Shown: positions 22,556-31,330 of the stretch, piece after piece
Layout: every line of letters begins with the position of its first letter
How positions within the stretch are numbered: the first letter of the stretch is position 1
DNA from: Blastocladiella emersonii ATCC 22665
Lineage: Eukaryota > Blastocladiomycota > Blastocladiomycetes > Blastocladiales > Blastocladiaceae
DNA length: 64,000 nucleotides
NCBI GenBank assembly: GCA_025594325.1
Contig: JANHCV010000006.1
Location: 868,001-932,000, forward strand
Direction: 5' to 3'
Notes under the pieces: generated by a model
Told to the model about the DNA's origin: nothing
What the model saw: the letters and a program-made list of their open reading frames with translations, nothing else
Databases searched by the model: none
Position numbers and translations under genes: made by a program

Positions 22556-23238
22556 CGTGGCGGATATAGTTGTTCCAGAGGGTGGGTGAGGAGAGCGGTG
22601 CAGCGCGATGGAGCGGGTCCCACGGGCGGCTGCGACAACGGCAACGGCGGCAACAGGGGCCGGTCCGGGTGCGGGTGCATCGGCTGGCCGCGTTGCAGCG
22701 GGCCGTGAGCGTGCGTGTGCGTGGGAAGGGCGATGCTGTCCGAGAGCAAAGGTGGGCGGAGAGCGAGAGGTCGAAGTCAACTCTTTCTTCTTCCGCTCCA
22801 AGGGCTCACTCAGCGTGGCATCACCCCACGTGGAGCTGCGACGACGCGTCTTGTCTCGCGTCTCGTCTCCTGTCTCGCACCACTCGCCTTTTGTCGCCCG
22901 CTCACCGCTCGTTGCTCCGGTCAATCGAGAAGACTCTAATTTTCGACACCCGTTGTGTCCGTGTGTCGCCCTCGTCAACCGGCCGCGTCTCGCACCTTGC
23001 CTGCTTCATGCCTTGTTCGCGCGCTGGTCGCTGATCCGCGCGGCCTTGGCCTTCGGATCACGGCCGTGTGGACCAGTACCCCCGTTGCACACGCGAGCGC
23101 CGAGCATGGAGCGCGGAACACATACGCGGGGTTTCCATCCGCCCGGGCCCGAGGCGCTCTCTCCTCGGCCTCCGCGGAATCTCGATCACTGACCATCACC
23201 GCGGCCACCGATCACTCCCCTGGCCACCGACCACCACC
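22556..23238. promoter_or_regulatory. Divergent promoter region between coiled-coil protein and seven-TM gene
   Basis: About 680 bp flanked by start codons pointing outward. Several open frames cross it, but none shows a recognisable protein or splice support. No RNA gene or repeat is seen. Confidence 0.45.
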
Positions 23239-24405
23239 ATGGCCTTGACCGAGGTATACCCACCTTCCGATAGCCACCATGACCACATACTCACCCGCTC
23301 ACCCGTATAGAGCTCTTTCTCGTGGAACGGCGGCTCCTTCTACCTGGGCGTGATCCTGACGCTGCACCTCAACACGATCGCCTCAGCGTTCGAGCGGTGC
23401 CGGGACCGTTTTTCGCCGTACTTTGCCGCCATCATCGTGCTCGCCGTCTCGCACATCATCACGCTCGTCATCATCGTGGCCTATGGCGGCCAGAACGACC
23501 CGACGCAGCCAGAGGGCAAGGTCGCGCCGCTGACGGCCGGTCTCAACGCGCTTGCGATTCTGCTCGAGCATGTCACTGAGGTTGGGTTCGTGTCGCTCAA
23601 TTTTTTCCGGTACGGTTCTCTGGGTGATCGGCGTCGTGGCGGGAGCTGGCGCGTCTCCGCCTGGTCATCACGATATCAACTGACGCCCATGGCCACGACC
23701 ACGTCCAATACGCTGAGTAGGCTCAAGAAGCTCGCGCAGGTCAAGTACCCGCTGCCGATCCGGATCATGACCATTCTCGTGTTCCTGTACATGCTCGGGG
23801 TCACCATCCACAACATCTGGTTCCTCGTGTTGCTGTCGCGCAACGACTCGCTCATCACCATGGCCGGGCCCGCCAGCATGTTCAACCGTACGCCCTTTCC
23901 CCCGTGTCCTCCCCTCACCCTTACGCTAACCCTCACACTCACCCTAGTCATGTCCTTCTACGACGGCCTGCTGAACGCGGGCATCTCGCTGGGCTTCGTG
24001 CTATACCTGCGCAGCGTGACGCTCGACCCGCAGTTCGCGCGGTCCCGCTCGAGCCTGAGCTCGATGCTGGCGTCCGTCAAGTACTCGCTGGGCTTCGAAT
24101 GCGCGGTCATCATCGCCGCAAACCTGCTGCAGCTCGTCTCGCCCGCGTCCGACCCGCTGTGGATCGCCACCTACCTCTCGCTCGCGCTCCGCCTGCGCAT
24201 CTTCACCTCGTTCCTGAGCACGCTCGGCGTCATGCTGCGCCAGACCAACCGCAGTGATGGCGGGAGCAGTATCACGGGCGGTGCAGCAGGGGCAAACGCG
24301 GCGGGCACGTCGAACAGCGCGCTCTCGCAGATCCCGCTGCAAGCGGGCGGTGGGGGTACGCTCGTTGGCTCCCCGGCGGGGATCTCGCGGACGGGCAAGG
24401 AGTAG
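23239..24405 (+). CDS. Unrecognised seven-transmembrane protein
   Basis: Four exons: 23239-23253 (only MALTE), 23311-23609, 23721-23887, 23948-24405 (312 aa). Seven hydrophobic segments can be counted: GGSFYLGVILTLHLNTIA, FAAIIVLAVSHIITLVIIV, LNALAILLEHVTEVGFVSL, IRIMTILVFLYMLGVTIH, LLNAGISLGFVLYL, ECAVIIAANLLQLVS and WIATYLSLALRLRIFTSF. The tail after TM7 is Gly/Ser/Ala-rich and about 75 residues long. None of the class A marks (ERY, NPxxY, TM3/loop Cys pair) is present, so it differs from the two receptors nearby. It could be a fungal-type receptor or a membrane protein of another class. Intron 3 is a run of CCCTCAC-like units. Confidence 0.72.
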
Positions 24406-24509
24406 CGGTGGTGGAGTCGACGTGTGAAGTGTGGAGCAACAAGAAAGAAAATTCAACATTACGTAGCACCGAGTGTGGGGTAGAAACAGCTTGAGCGGAG
24501 CGCCGTCGC

Positions 24510-24873
24510 TTACTCCTCGTCGTCAGCGGCCTTGGGCGCCGTCTTGGTCCAGGGGTCGCGCTTCGCGAGCATGCCCTACAGAACGCTCGACCGGCGTCAG
24601 GACCTCGTTCGGTCCAACCGGAACCCCAAAAGCAGTACCTGGCCGGCCACCGACAACTGGTACATGGCAAAGGGGATAGCAACGAGGCAGATGGCGCCGA
24701 TGCGCAGGGTGCGGGCGTTGATGCGGAAGTGCGCGTCCGTGGTCTCGCGCATGTGCGCCCACGCCTCGATGGCGGGGTCGTGCTTGACGGCTAGTTTGGG
24801 GGGGACCCCTCTCTCAGTTCCATCGTCCATGCGCGCTCGATACATTGCACGAACCGTTCTTTCCGGCGGCCAT
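24510..24873 (-). CDS. Complex I accessory subunit, NDUFB4-like
   Basis: Three exons: 24855-24873, 24639-24790, 24510-24575 (78 aa). The protein starts MAAGKN, has the AHFRINARTLRIGAICLVA segment that resembles the HFRWTPRTA lead-in of NDUFB4/B15, a single membrane helix (RIGAICLVAIPFAMYQL), and a charged matrix or intermembrane tail LAKRDPWTKTAPKAADDEE. NDUFB4 sits in the distal membrane arm of respiratory complex I. The length is short but in range for fungal forms. The start codon is preceded directly by TGCAACGTATCAACACC and is 112 bp from the divergent BCL7-like gene, so both must share a very compact promoter. Confidence 0.72.
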
Positions 24874-24890
24874 GGTGTTGATACGTTGCA
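24874..24890 (-). promoter_or_regulatory. Leader motif TGCAACGTATCAACACC at the NDUFB4-like start
   Basis: Minus-strand sequence immediately 5' of the ATG. Identical 17-mer upstream of the AGC kinase (8977-8993) and close variants before several other start codons in the window. Could be an initiator-type core promoter or 5' UTR element. Confidence 0.5.
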
Positions 24891-24985
24891 GCTAGTGGTT
24901 GCTCGTGGGGACTCGTTACGATCGTTCTCGAGCGGCAAGAGCGCCTCAACAGGCGGAACGGGCGATCATGTGAGCTCCATCGACC

Positions 24986-25473
24986 ATGCGCCGCGAGAAA
25001 ATCTGCAGTACACGCTGGTACCGCCCTTGCGACTCGGTGCAACGTCGCCGCGACGCCTGACATCGCGCCGTGGTAGGGAGAAGGTGTGGGTGACGCGCGA
25101 CGGCGCGCCGTTCCCGGTCCTCAAGTGGGTCAAGAGTGCGTGCCGCGCGAGCGCGATTCCCACTGGCGACCATGGACTGACAATCCCCAAACTAGGCGAC
25201 GTGCCGCTCCCGGAGGTCGACGACACTGACGACCTCGAGGTTCCGAGCGAGTCCGTGGACCCGTCCTCGAGCGCGGTCGAGCCTGAGCCTGAGAGTAAGC
25301 CCGCGGAGGAGCCCGTGGCCATGGAGGTGGACGGCGAGGGCGTCGCGGATGGCGAGGTCGACGCCGATGGCGCCAAGGACACGGACTCGACGTTCATGGC
25401 GGCGCACGACACGGCCATGTACGACCAGGAGCACGAGCTGGACGTGGACGCGCCTGCCGCGCCCACCGAGTAA
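24986..25473 (+). CDS. BCL7-like protein (SWI/SNF-associated family)
   Basis: Three exons: 24986-25017, 25077-25135, 25196-25473 (122 aa). After splicing the N-terminus reads MRREKICSTRWEKVWVTRD, then APFPVLKWVKS. This matches the conserved BCL7 N-terminal block (pattern [22 protein letters not shown]). The junction-created Trp codon (TG|G) supports the first intron. The remainder is acidic, rich in Glu/Asp/Val/Pro and disordered, as in animal BCL7 proteins, which are subunits of BAF chromatin-remodelling complexes. The usual family starts further upstream (a SRAKDDI-like helix), so an extra 5' exon may have been missed. Confidence 0.65.
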
Positions 25474-25523
25474 CGCAGACCATGAGCCCGTGGTATATCT
25501 ATACATTTTGTGGATTCAATCTC

Positions 25524-27575
25524 TCACTGCTTGCTCAGGGCCACCCCGTCGCGCTCCTCCTGACTCGCGCGCCGCTTCTTGGGCACATCGCTCTCGCCGC
25601 CATTCTCGTGCTCGCGCTTGGCGCCCGCGTGGAAGTGCTCGCGCATCCACGCGAGTGCGTCGGCTTGCGCCGTCGTGTCGTGGGCGAGCTGGAACTCCAT
25701 GACCCACTCGAGCGCCTCCTTGAGCAGCGGGCCCTTGGGCACCTGCAGCGACTTGGCCACGTCGTTGCCGTTGATGGCGGGCTTCGCGGACCACGCGTCG
25801 CCGAGACGCAGCGTCGCGATGCGCGATAGGAGCGCCGCGTAGCCCCGCGCGACATCGCGCGCCGCGGATTCGTGGCCCGCCGCGAGCCCCGTCACGCGCG
25901 GGATGAGCGAGGAGGGGTCCGTGGCGATGGCGAGGTGCGGCGCGAGGTCTGCCGCGAGCGCCACGGTCACGGCCGCGCGCCACGCACCCCCAACCCCGCG
26001 GCCGCCGACGCGGCGCACGAGCTGGCCGAGCGCGACGCGTTCCTCGTGTGCGCCAGTCCACGCGAACTTGTGCACCGCCGCCGGCCGCGCGGCCGGGTCG
26101 GCGCGGTACGCGAGCGCCATGGCCGAGACGTGCGGGACGGCGGCGTGGCACAGGGCGACCCATTCGGCGTCGTGGTTGGTGAGCTTGAGGTTGGTCTTGA
26201 CGACGTGCGGGGCGAGCGGGTGGATTGCCGCGGGCGGGTGCACCTGCGACGCCTGCGGCTTCTTGGCCGTGTGCGGGAAGATGGACGAGGTCCGCGGCAC
26301 GCTGCACGCGTACGGGGCAAAGGGGAGGGTCACGGCGGACAGGAACGCGGTGGTGGTCGCGGCGTCGAGCGCGGGGAGGAGCGACGCGTCCGACGACAGG
26401 TGCAGCGCGTCGAGCAGCGCCGTCGCGTGGCGGTCCGGCCGCGTGCGCGCGAGCCACTCGAGCGCGGCCGCCGTCGCCTGGCTTCCCGTCAAATTCACGT
26501 CGCGCTGCACCTCGGCGAGCTCGGCGGGCACCACGTCCGTCGCGGGGACGAGCGTCGGCGCACCGAGGGCCAGGTTGTGCGGGGCCGTGCGGCGGAACAG
26601 GCGCAGCTCGTCAAAGTGGGCGAACGCGACGGTGCGCAGGACGCCCAAATGGTCGAGCATGGCGATGGCGTGGGCGGGGGACGGGCCGGCGAGCATCTTG
26701 CCGACCTCGACGCCGATGCGCTCCTTGGAGATCTTGTTGGCGAGGGCGTCGTGGATGGCGGGGTCGTCGCGGACGGCGGCGACCACGGACTCGTCGAGGC
26801 GGAACCCGAGTCGACTCGCGAACCGCACGGCGCGCAGGACGCGCAGCGGGTCGTCGTGGAACGTCTCGCGGGCGGCGAGCGGGGTGCGGATCACCTGGTG
26901 AGCGAGGTCCAGCAGGCCGCGGCCGGTCCAGTCCTCGACCTGCGCGGTCGCCACGCTGTAGAAGAGCGCGTTGATGGTGCAGTCGCGGCGCTGCGCGTCC
27001 TGCAGCGGCGTCCCAAACTCGACGGCGGCGGGGATGCGCGAGTGCTCCTGGTACGTCTCGGAGCGCAGGTTGACGAAATCGAGGTCGTAGCCGAGCACGC
27101 GGCAGGTCGCCGTCTCGAGGTGCTTGCTCTTGTCGGGGTTGCTCTGGATCTTGGCGAGCCCCGCGAACAGCGCGGCGTGCGGGCCGTGCTTGCTCGCGGC
27201 GCGCGCCGCGTCAACCGCGTCGGCCGCGTCGGAGACGACGGCGTGCGCCTCGTCGGCGTGGTCGCGCACGTACGCGGCGAGCACCTGGGCAAAGTCGTAG
27301 CCCATCATGGTGTCGAGGGCAATGTCGAGGTCGTCCGACTCCTTGCCCAGCAGCTTGTCCCGCACCCACCCGCCGGCGACGCGGCACACGACGGGCTGCG
27401 GCGCGTGGCGCGCGGCGGCGTTGAGCAGGCGGAACAGCCGCTGCTCGTCGACGGTCGGCGTGATGGCGAGGTCGGCGGGGTCCATGGTGGCAGTGGTGGT
27501 GGCGAGGTGGCGGGACAGCAGCAACGGCGGGGCTCGGTTCTTAATGGCGGCAGCGGCGGTGCGAGCCAGGTGCAT
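25524..27575 (-). CDS. CCA1: tRNA CCA-adding nucleotidyltransferase
   Basis: A single exon. Two in-frame starts are used as models: 27575 (683 aa) and 27485 (653 aa, MDPADLAITP). The enzyme adds CCA to tRNA 3' ends in nucleus/cytosol and mitochondria. Class II features (short-form numbering): GGWVRDKLLGKESDDLDIAL at 38-57 with the catalytic DxD, RDCTINALFY, and RVLRAVRFASRLGF (template-reading RRxxxF-type helix region), plus the neck domain with a KISKERIGVEVGKML helix. The 30 extra residues of the long form (MHLARTAAAAIKNRAPPLLL...) are basic, lack acidic residues and look like a mitochondrial presequence, as in yeast CCA1, where alternative starts give dual targeting. The C-terminus is basic (PKKRRASQ), a possible nuclear signal. 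Confidence 0.95.
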   Translation of the reverse strand: MHLARTAAAAIKNRAPPLLLSRHLATTTATMDPADLAITPTVDEQRLFRLLNAAARHAPQPVVCRVAGGWVRDKLLGKESDDLDIALDTMMGYDFAQVLAAYVRDHADEAHAVVSDAADAVDAARAASKHGPHAALFAGLAKIQSNPDKSKHLETATCRVLGYDLDFVNLRSETYQEHSRIPAAVEFGTPLQDAQRRDCTINALFYSVATAQVEDWTGRGLLDLAHQVIRTPLAARETFHDDPLRVLRAVRFASRLGFRLDESVVAAVRDDPAIHDALANKISKERIGVEVGKMLAGPSPAHAIAMLDHLGVLRTVAFAHFDELRLFRRTAPHNLALGAPTLVPATDVVPAELAEVQRDVNLTGSQATAAALEWLARTRPDRHATALLDALHLSSDASLLPALDAATTTAFLSAVTLPFAPYACSVPRTSSIFPHTAKKPQASQVHPPAAIHPLAPHVVKTNLKLTNHDAEWVALCHAAVPHVSAMALAYRADPAARPAAVHKFAWTGAHEERVALGQLVRRVGGRGVGGAWRAAVTVALAADLAPHLAIATDPSSLIPRVTGLAAGHESAARDVARGYAALLSRIATLRLGDAWSAKPAINGNDVAKSLQVPKGPLLKEALEWVMEFQLAHDTTAQADALAWMREHFHAGAKREHENGGESDVPKKRRASQEERDGVALSKQ

Positions 27576-28380
27576 GAGCGTCTCGTAGCGTTCTCGTCGC
27601 GACAGAGCTGGCGGCGGCGGAGAGGGAGAGGGCAGTGCGTCGATGGGGCGTGCAACGCTGCTCCCGGACTCGACCGAACGCGAGACGTACGGCACGTGCG
27701 CGACCTGCCACTCCGCTCGGCCGCGTCCCACGGCTGCCGCGCCACCATCGGCCGTGACCGTGACCCTTTTTTGTTCGCCTCGCAGCGGCCGCGCCCCGCC
27801 GCCCCGCTGGCGCTGTCGGCCTCGATCTCTCTCCCGCCGGGCCAGAGACCCCGACTGATCAAGGAGACCGCGACGGGAAACCCCGACTCGACCCAGGAAC
27901 GCCGCCCTGCTTGTACGTGCACGCGCTGTCGCCCACCCCCCGCTCTAGGTCCCTGCCGGGCTGTCCGCGCACATCTTGATGCCGTGGAAGCCGGCTGCTG
28001 AGGAGGAGATGAAGAGGACCCAGACCGCAGAAAGTCCGGCGTGGTGGGTTCCCCGCACACCCAGGCACGGGCAGCGTGCGGCGGCCGCGGCGGGCGACCA
28101 CGCGCCGCGCCGCCGCCGCGCCGCTTTCCGGCCGACCCCCTCTCCCCTCCCCTCTCCTCGCCCGAGCCGACCCCTACGCTCACACACCACCCCATGTTAA
28201 CACTACCTGCACTGCGCCCTAGCACTTGATAACCTGCTCCGGCCCGGCCCGACCACACTCGCCCTTGCGCACTTGCTTCACGGACGGCAGCGCCGACCCG
28301 ACACCCCGCCCCACCACGCGGCCTGCCACTCCCTCTACCCTCGCTACATACCCTCTCTCTCTCTCCCGCACTCTGGGCCG
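27576..28380. promoter_or_regulatory. Divergent promoter region, CCA enzyme / LIM-binding regulator
   Basis: About 800 bp between outward-facing starts. I see no supported gene. A CTCTCTCTCT pyrimidine run directly precedes the plus-strand ATG at 28381, a common fungal leader feature. Confidence 0.45.
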
Positions 28381-31263
28381 ATGCAGCAACCGCAGCCACC
28401 ACCCCCGCAACCCGCCGCGCTCCAGGCCCACCAGCTGCAGGCGCTCCAGAACCAGGCCCTGCTCCAGCAGCAACAGCAGCAGCAGCAACTCCTTCAGCAG
28501 CAGCAGCTTCACCAGCAGCGCATGCAGATGCAGCAGCAGCAGCAGCTTCAGGGCGGCCAGCCCATGCAGGTCCAGGTCCAGATGCCGCCCGGCCAGCCCA
28601 TGAACCCCCAGCAGCAACAGCAGATGCAGATGCAGCACCAGCTTCTCCTTCAACAGCAGCAGCAACAACAACAACAACAACAGCAGATGCAGCAGATGCA
28701 GATGCAGCACCAGCAGCTCACGCTCGAGCAGCAGCAGCAGCTTCTCCTCCAGCAGCAGCACGCCGAGCAGCAGCAGCAACAGCAGCAGCAGATCCAGCTT
28801 CAGATGCAGCAGCAGCGCCAGCAGCAGCTCCAGCTTCAGCAGCAGCAGATGCAGCAGCAGCAGGCCATGTCGCTGCACGCGAGCAACGCGTCGCTCACCG
28901 ACCTCGCGCGACCGCCGCCACCGCAGTCTGCCGCCGCCATGGCCGCTGCCCGTGCCTCGGCCACCCCGATGCCCACCAGCTTCCCGCAACAGAGCGGCGG
29001 GCCCGTGCAGTTCCAGCCCGTCGCCATGACCGCGCAGGGCCCCATCTACGCGCCCGGTGCCGCCGCCACAGCCGCTGCCCTCGCCACCGCGCGGCTCTCG
29101 GCGACCCCCGCCCCACTCGCCGGCTCGCTCCCCGGCGGCCCACCACCACCACCGGGACCCCCGCCGCCGCCCGCGCACAACATGGTCCGCGCCGCGACCG
29201 TCATGTCGACCGCGTCCGCTGCCAACAACAACCCCGGCGCGCCCGCGGGCCCGCCACCACCACCGCAGCTGCCGGCGCTCCCGCCCGGCTCGGCGCTCGC
29301 CAAGGTCCATGCCGTGCTCGCCGACTGGTCGCCGCCGCACCCCGGCATGGCCCGCGACCTCGGGTACTGGCAGGCCATGGTCCAGCGACACTTCCACGAG
29401 CACGCCACGCTGCGCTTCACCACGGCGCCGAGTAACGCGCCGCAGACGGCGGCGGCCGCGGCCGCGGCAGCTGCAGCAGCAGCTGCTGCGTCGTCCGAGT
29501 CGGGTCCTGCGCCACCACCACCACCCGCGCCGCCGACTGCCGCAACCCCGCCATCTTCGGGCGCGCGGTCGTTCGACCTGCCCGGCGGGTTCCTGCCGCG
29601 CTACTTTTGGCTGCAGTACGCGCTGGGCGGCGTGGTGACGTCGCACTTCTCGCTCGACGTGCCGCCGCGCGAGCACTACCTGCCAAACGGCACGCTGGTC
29701 GCCGACATCCCGCGGTGCACCATGGTGCAGCGGCTCGAGAACGGGAGCGCCATGACGTCCGACTGCACCCTGCGCGTCACGCTGTCGCCGACGTCCCCGC
29801 CGCCGCTCCCGCCACCACCGCCGCTCTCGGCCGCGGCTGCCGGCCTCGACAACGCGACGTACCAGCGGCTCATCCAGCAGTACCAGATGCACGTCCAGCA
29901 GCACCACGCGTTCGTGCCCACGTACAAGATCGAGTTCTGGGACTTGATCGTCAAGCGGTTCGAGGAGTCCGTGTCCCGCCCCGCCCTCGCGCGAGCGCAG
30001 GCCATGTGGCAGGCCCAGGTCGAAAAGTACCTCAAGAACCACCTCGCCGCCATGGCGTCGTCGTCCGCCGCCGCCGCCGCCGCGGCCGCGAACGGCGGCA
30101 CCGGGTCGACGCCGACCCCCGAGGAGCTCGCCGCGAACGCCGCCGCGAACGCCGCCGCGAGTCTCGGCCCGCCGCCGACGCTGAGACTGCCCGAGTCCAT
30201 GTCCAACGACGTCGGCGTCAGCGTCCGGCTCATGCGCGCGCTCGAGATTGCGGATGTCGTCAACTGCATGAAGGACATTATCGTGCTCTCGCAGGCCAAG
30301 TCGCTCGGCCCGTTCCGTACGGTTTTCTTGGGTGGTCGTTTCGCGCAACGCTGGCTCACACTTTGGTCCGACTTTGTAGAGGCGCTGCACCAGATCACGC
30401 TGCTCATCGAGCAACTTCCTCCTCACGCGCGCGGCATGGGTGCTCCCGCCGAGCCGTCCATCAAGTCGTCGCCGCCACCATTGCCCAGCAGCGCGCCGAG
30501 TACGCGGCCCAACACGGCCGCGACGGGCACGACGGACCCAGCGTCTACGGGCGCCATCCAGGCCCCGCCCACGCCCAACCCGTCGACGTCGCCCACGGGC
30601 CTGTCGGGCACCGGAACTCGCGACAAGGATGCCGCAGGGCAGAGCGATTCCGGTTCGTTCGCTGTGCTCGACTCGCGGGCAGACTATCAGCTGACACTCG
30701 ACCGTTTAGACCTCGTCCACGTCAAACCCGAACCCGACGCGTCCGCAACCTCCACCAACGGCGGCGCCGCCTCATCCGACTCGCTCAAATCGCCGCCGCC
30801 ACCGCCGCCACCACCCCCGGCCACCACGACCAAGGGCGGCAAGGCCGCCGGCGCCGTCAAGCGCAAAGCGTCGGGCGCCGCGGGCGGGAACCCGAAACGT
30901 CCGCGCGCGAAAGCGCTCCGGCTCAGCCCGCCGACGCGCGCCGCGGACCTCGCCGCGGGCGAACTCGACTCGCCGCGGTCCTCGGAGTCCTCGCCCCTCA
31001 CGTCGCCCACGCTCGCCGCCAACGGGCCCGCGTCCGCGCCGCCGACCGGACGCAAGTCCAAGGCAAGGTCGCGCGCCAAGGGTACTGCGGCGTCCGCCGT
31101 CACGTCGCCCGCGTCGCCGCAGCTCACGCACCTGCCGTCGTCGCCCGTCGTGCTCGTCGGGCGCGGCGGCGGGGTCACGGTGCAGCAGTCGCCTGGGTCG
31201 TCGTCGTCGCCCGCGGGCGCTGCGCCGGCTGCGCTCGCATCGCCGACGACGGGCGCGGCGTAG
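28381..31263 (+). CDS. PolyQ transcriptional regulator with LIM-binding (LDB/SEUSS/PtaB-like) domain
   Basis: A single exon of 960 aa. Residues 15-165 are Gln/Met/Leu-rich with long polyQ runs. A compact domain follows at about 399-530: LPRYFWLQYALGGVVTSHFS, RCTMVQRLENGSAMTSDCTL, and YKIEFWDLIVKRFEE. This order (LPR-hydrophobic strand, basic CT-strand, K-I-x-x-W-D/E) matches LIM-domain-binding proteins, plant SEUSS and fungal PtaB/Mfg1, which are dimerising co-regulators that work with LisH proteins such as Flo8 or with LIM factors. A Pro/Ser/Ala-rich tail carries a basic GAAGGNPKRPRAKALR patch, a likely nuclear signal. Family assignment is by pattern from memory. MED15 was considered because of the polyQ, but the central domain argues against it. 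Confidence 0.72.
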   Translation: MQQPQPPPPQPAALQAHQLQALQNQALLQQQQQQQQLLQQQQLHQQRMQMQQQQQLQGGQPMQVQVQMPPGQPMNPQQQQQMQMQHQLLLQQQQQQQQQQQQMQQMQMQHQQLTLEQQQQLLLQQQHAEQQQQQQQQIQLQMQQQRQQQLQLQQQQMQQQQAMSLHASNASLTDLARPPPPQSAAAMAAARASATPMPTSFPQQSGGPVQFQPVAMTAQGPIYAPGAAATAAALATARLSATPAPLAGSLPGGPPPPPGPPPPPAHNMVRAATVMSTASAANNNPGAPAGPPPPPQLPALPPGSALAKVHAVLADWSPPHPGMARDLGYWQAMVQRHFHEHATLRFTTAPSNAPQTAAAAAAAAAAAAAASSESGPAPPPPPAPPTAATPPSSGARSFDLPGGFLPRYFWLQYALGGVVTSHFSLDVPPREHYLPNGTLVADIPRCTMVQRLENGSAMTSDCTLRVTLSPTSPPPLPPPPPLSAAAAGLDNATYQRLIQQYQMHVQQHHAFVPTYKIEFWDLIVKRFEESVSRPALARAQAMWQAQVEKYLKNHLAAMASSSAAAAAAAANGGTGSTPTPEELAANAAANAAASLGPPPTLRLPESMSNDVGVSVRLMRALEIADVVNCMKDIIVLSQAKSLGPFRTVFLGGRFAQRWLTLWSDFVEALHQITLLIEQLPPHARGMGAPAEPSIKSSPPPLPSSAPSTRPNTAATGTTDPASTGAIQAPPTPNPSTSPTGLSGTGTRDKDAAGQSDSGSFAVLDSRADYQLTLDRLDLVHVKPEPDASATSTNGGAASSDSLKSPPPPPPPPPATTTKGGKAAGAVKRKASGAAGGNPKRPRAKALRLSPPTRAADLAAGELDSPRSSESSPLTSPTLAANGPASAPPTGRKSKARSRAKGTAASAVTSPASPQLTHLPSSPVVLVGRGGGVTVQQSPGSSSSPAGAAPAALASPTTGAA
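28460..28866 (+). repeat. CAG-rich triplet tract (polyglutamine coding)
   Basis: CAG/CAA codons dominate about 400 bp, in runs of up to about 12 codons interrupted by ATG, CTT and CAC codons. The mix of CAA and CAG slows slippage. It encodes the Gln-rich N-terminus of the LIM-binding-like regulator. Confidence 0.9.
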
Positions 31264-31330
31264 TGCGGCGGGATCAGGATGAGAGAGAGAGGGTTGATAG
31301 GAGTAATATTTATTTATTTGAGCGGTTTCT

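Noticed and set aside
19814-22590. Plus-strand open frames opposite the large disordered protein
   Set aside because: Low-complexity antisense frames; the minus strand has phase-0 introns with consensus sites and a coiled coil.
23888-23947. Telomere-like CCCTAAC/CCCTCAC run
   Set aside because: It lies exactly in an intron of the seven-TM gene, is imperfect and short, and is best read as pyrimidine-rich intron sequence.
28381-31263. Mediator subunit MED15 as identity of the polyQ gene
   Set aside because: No KIX-like N-terminal domain is seen, and the central domain fits LIM-binding/SEUSS proteins better.
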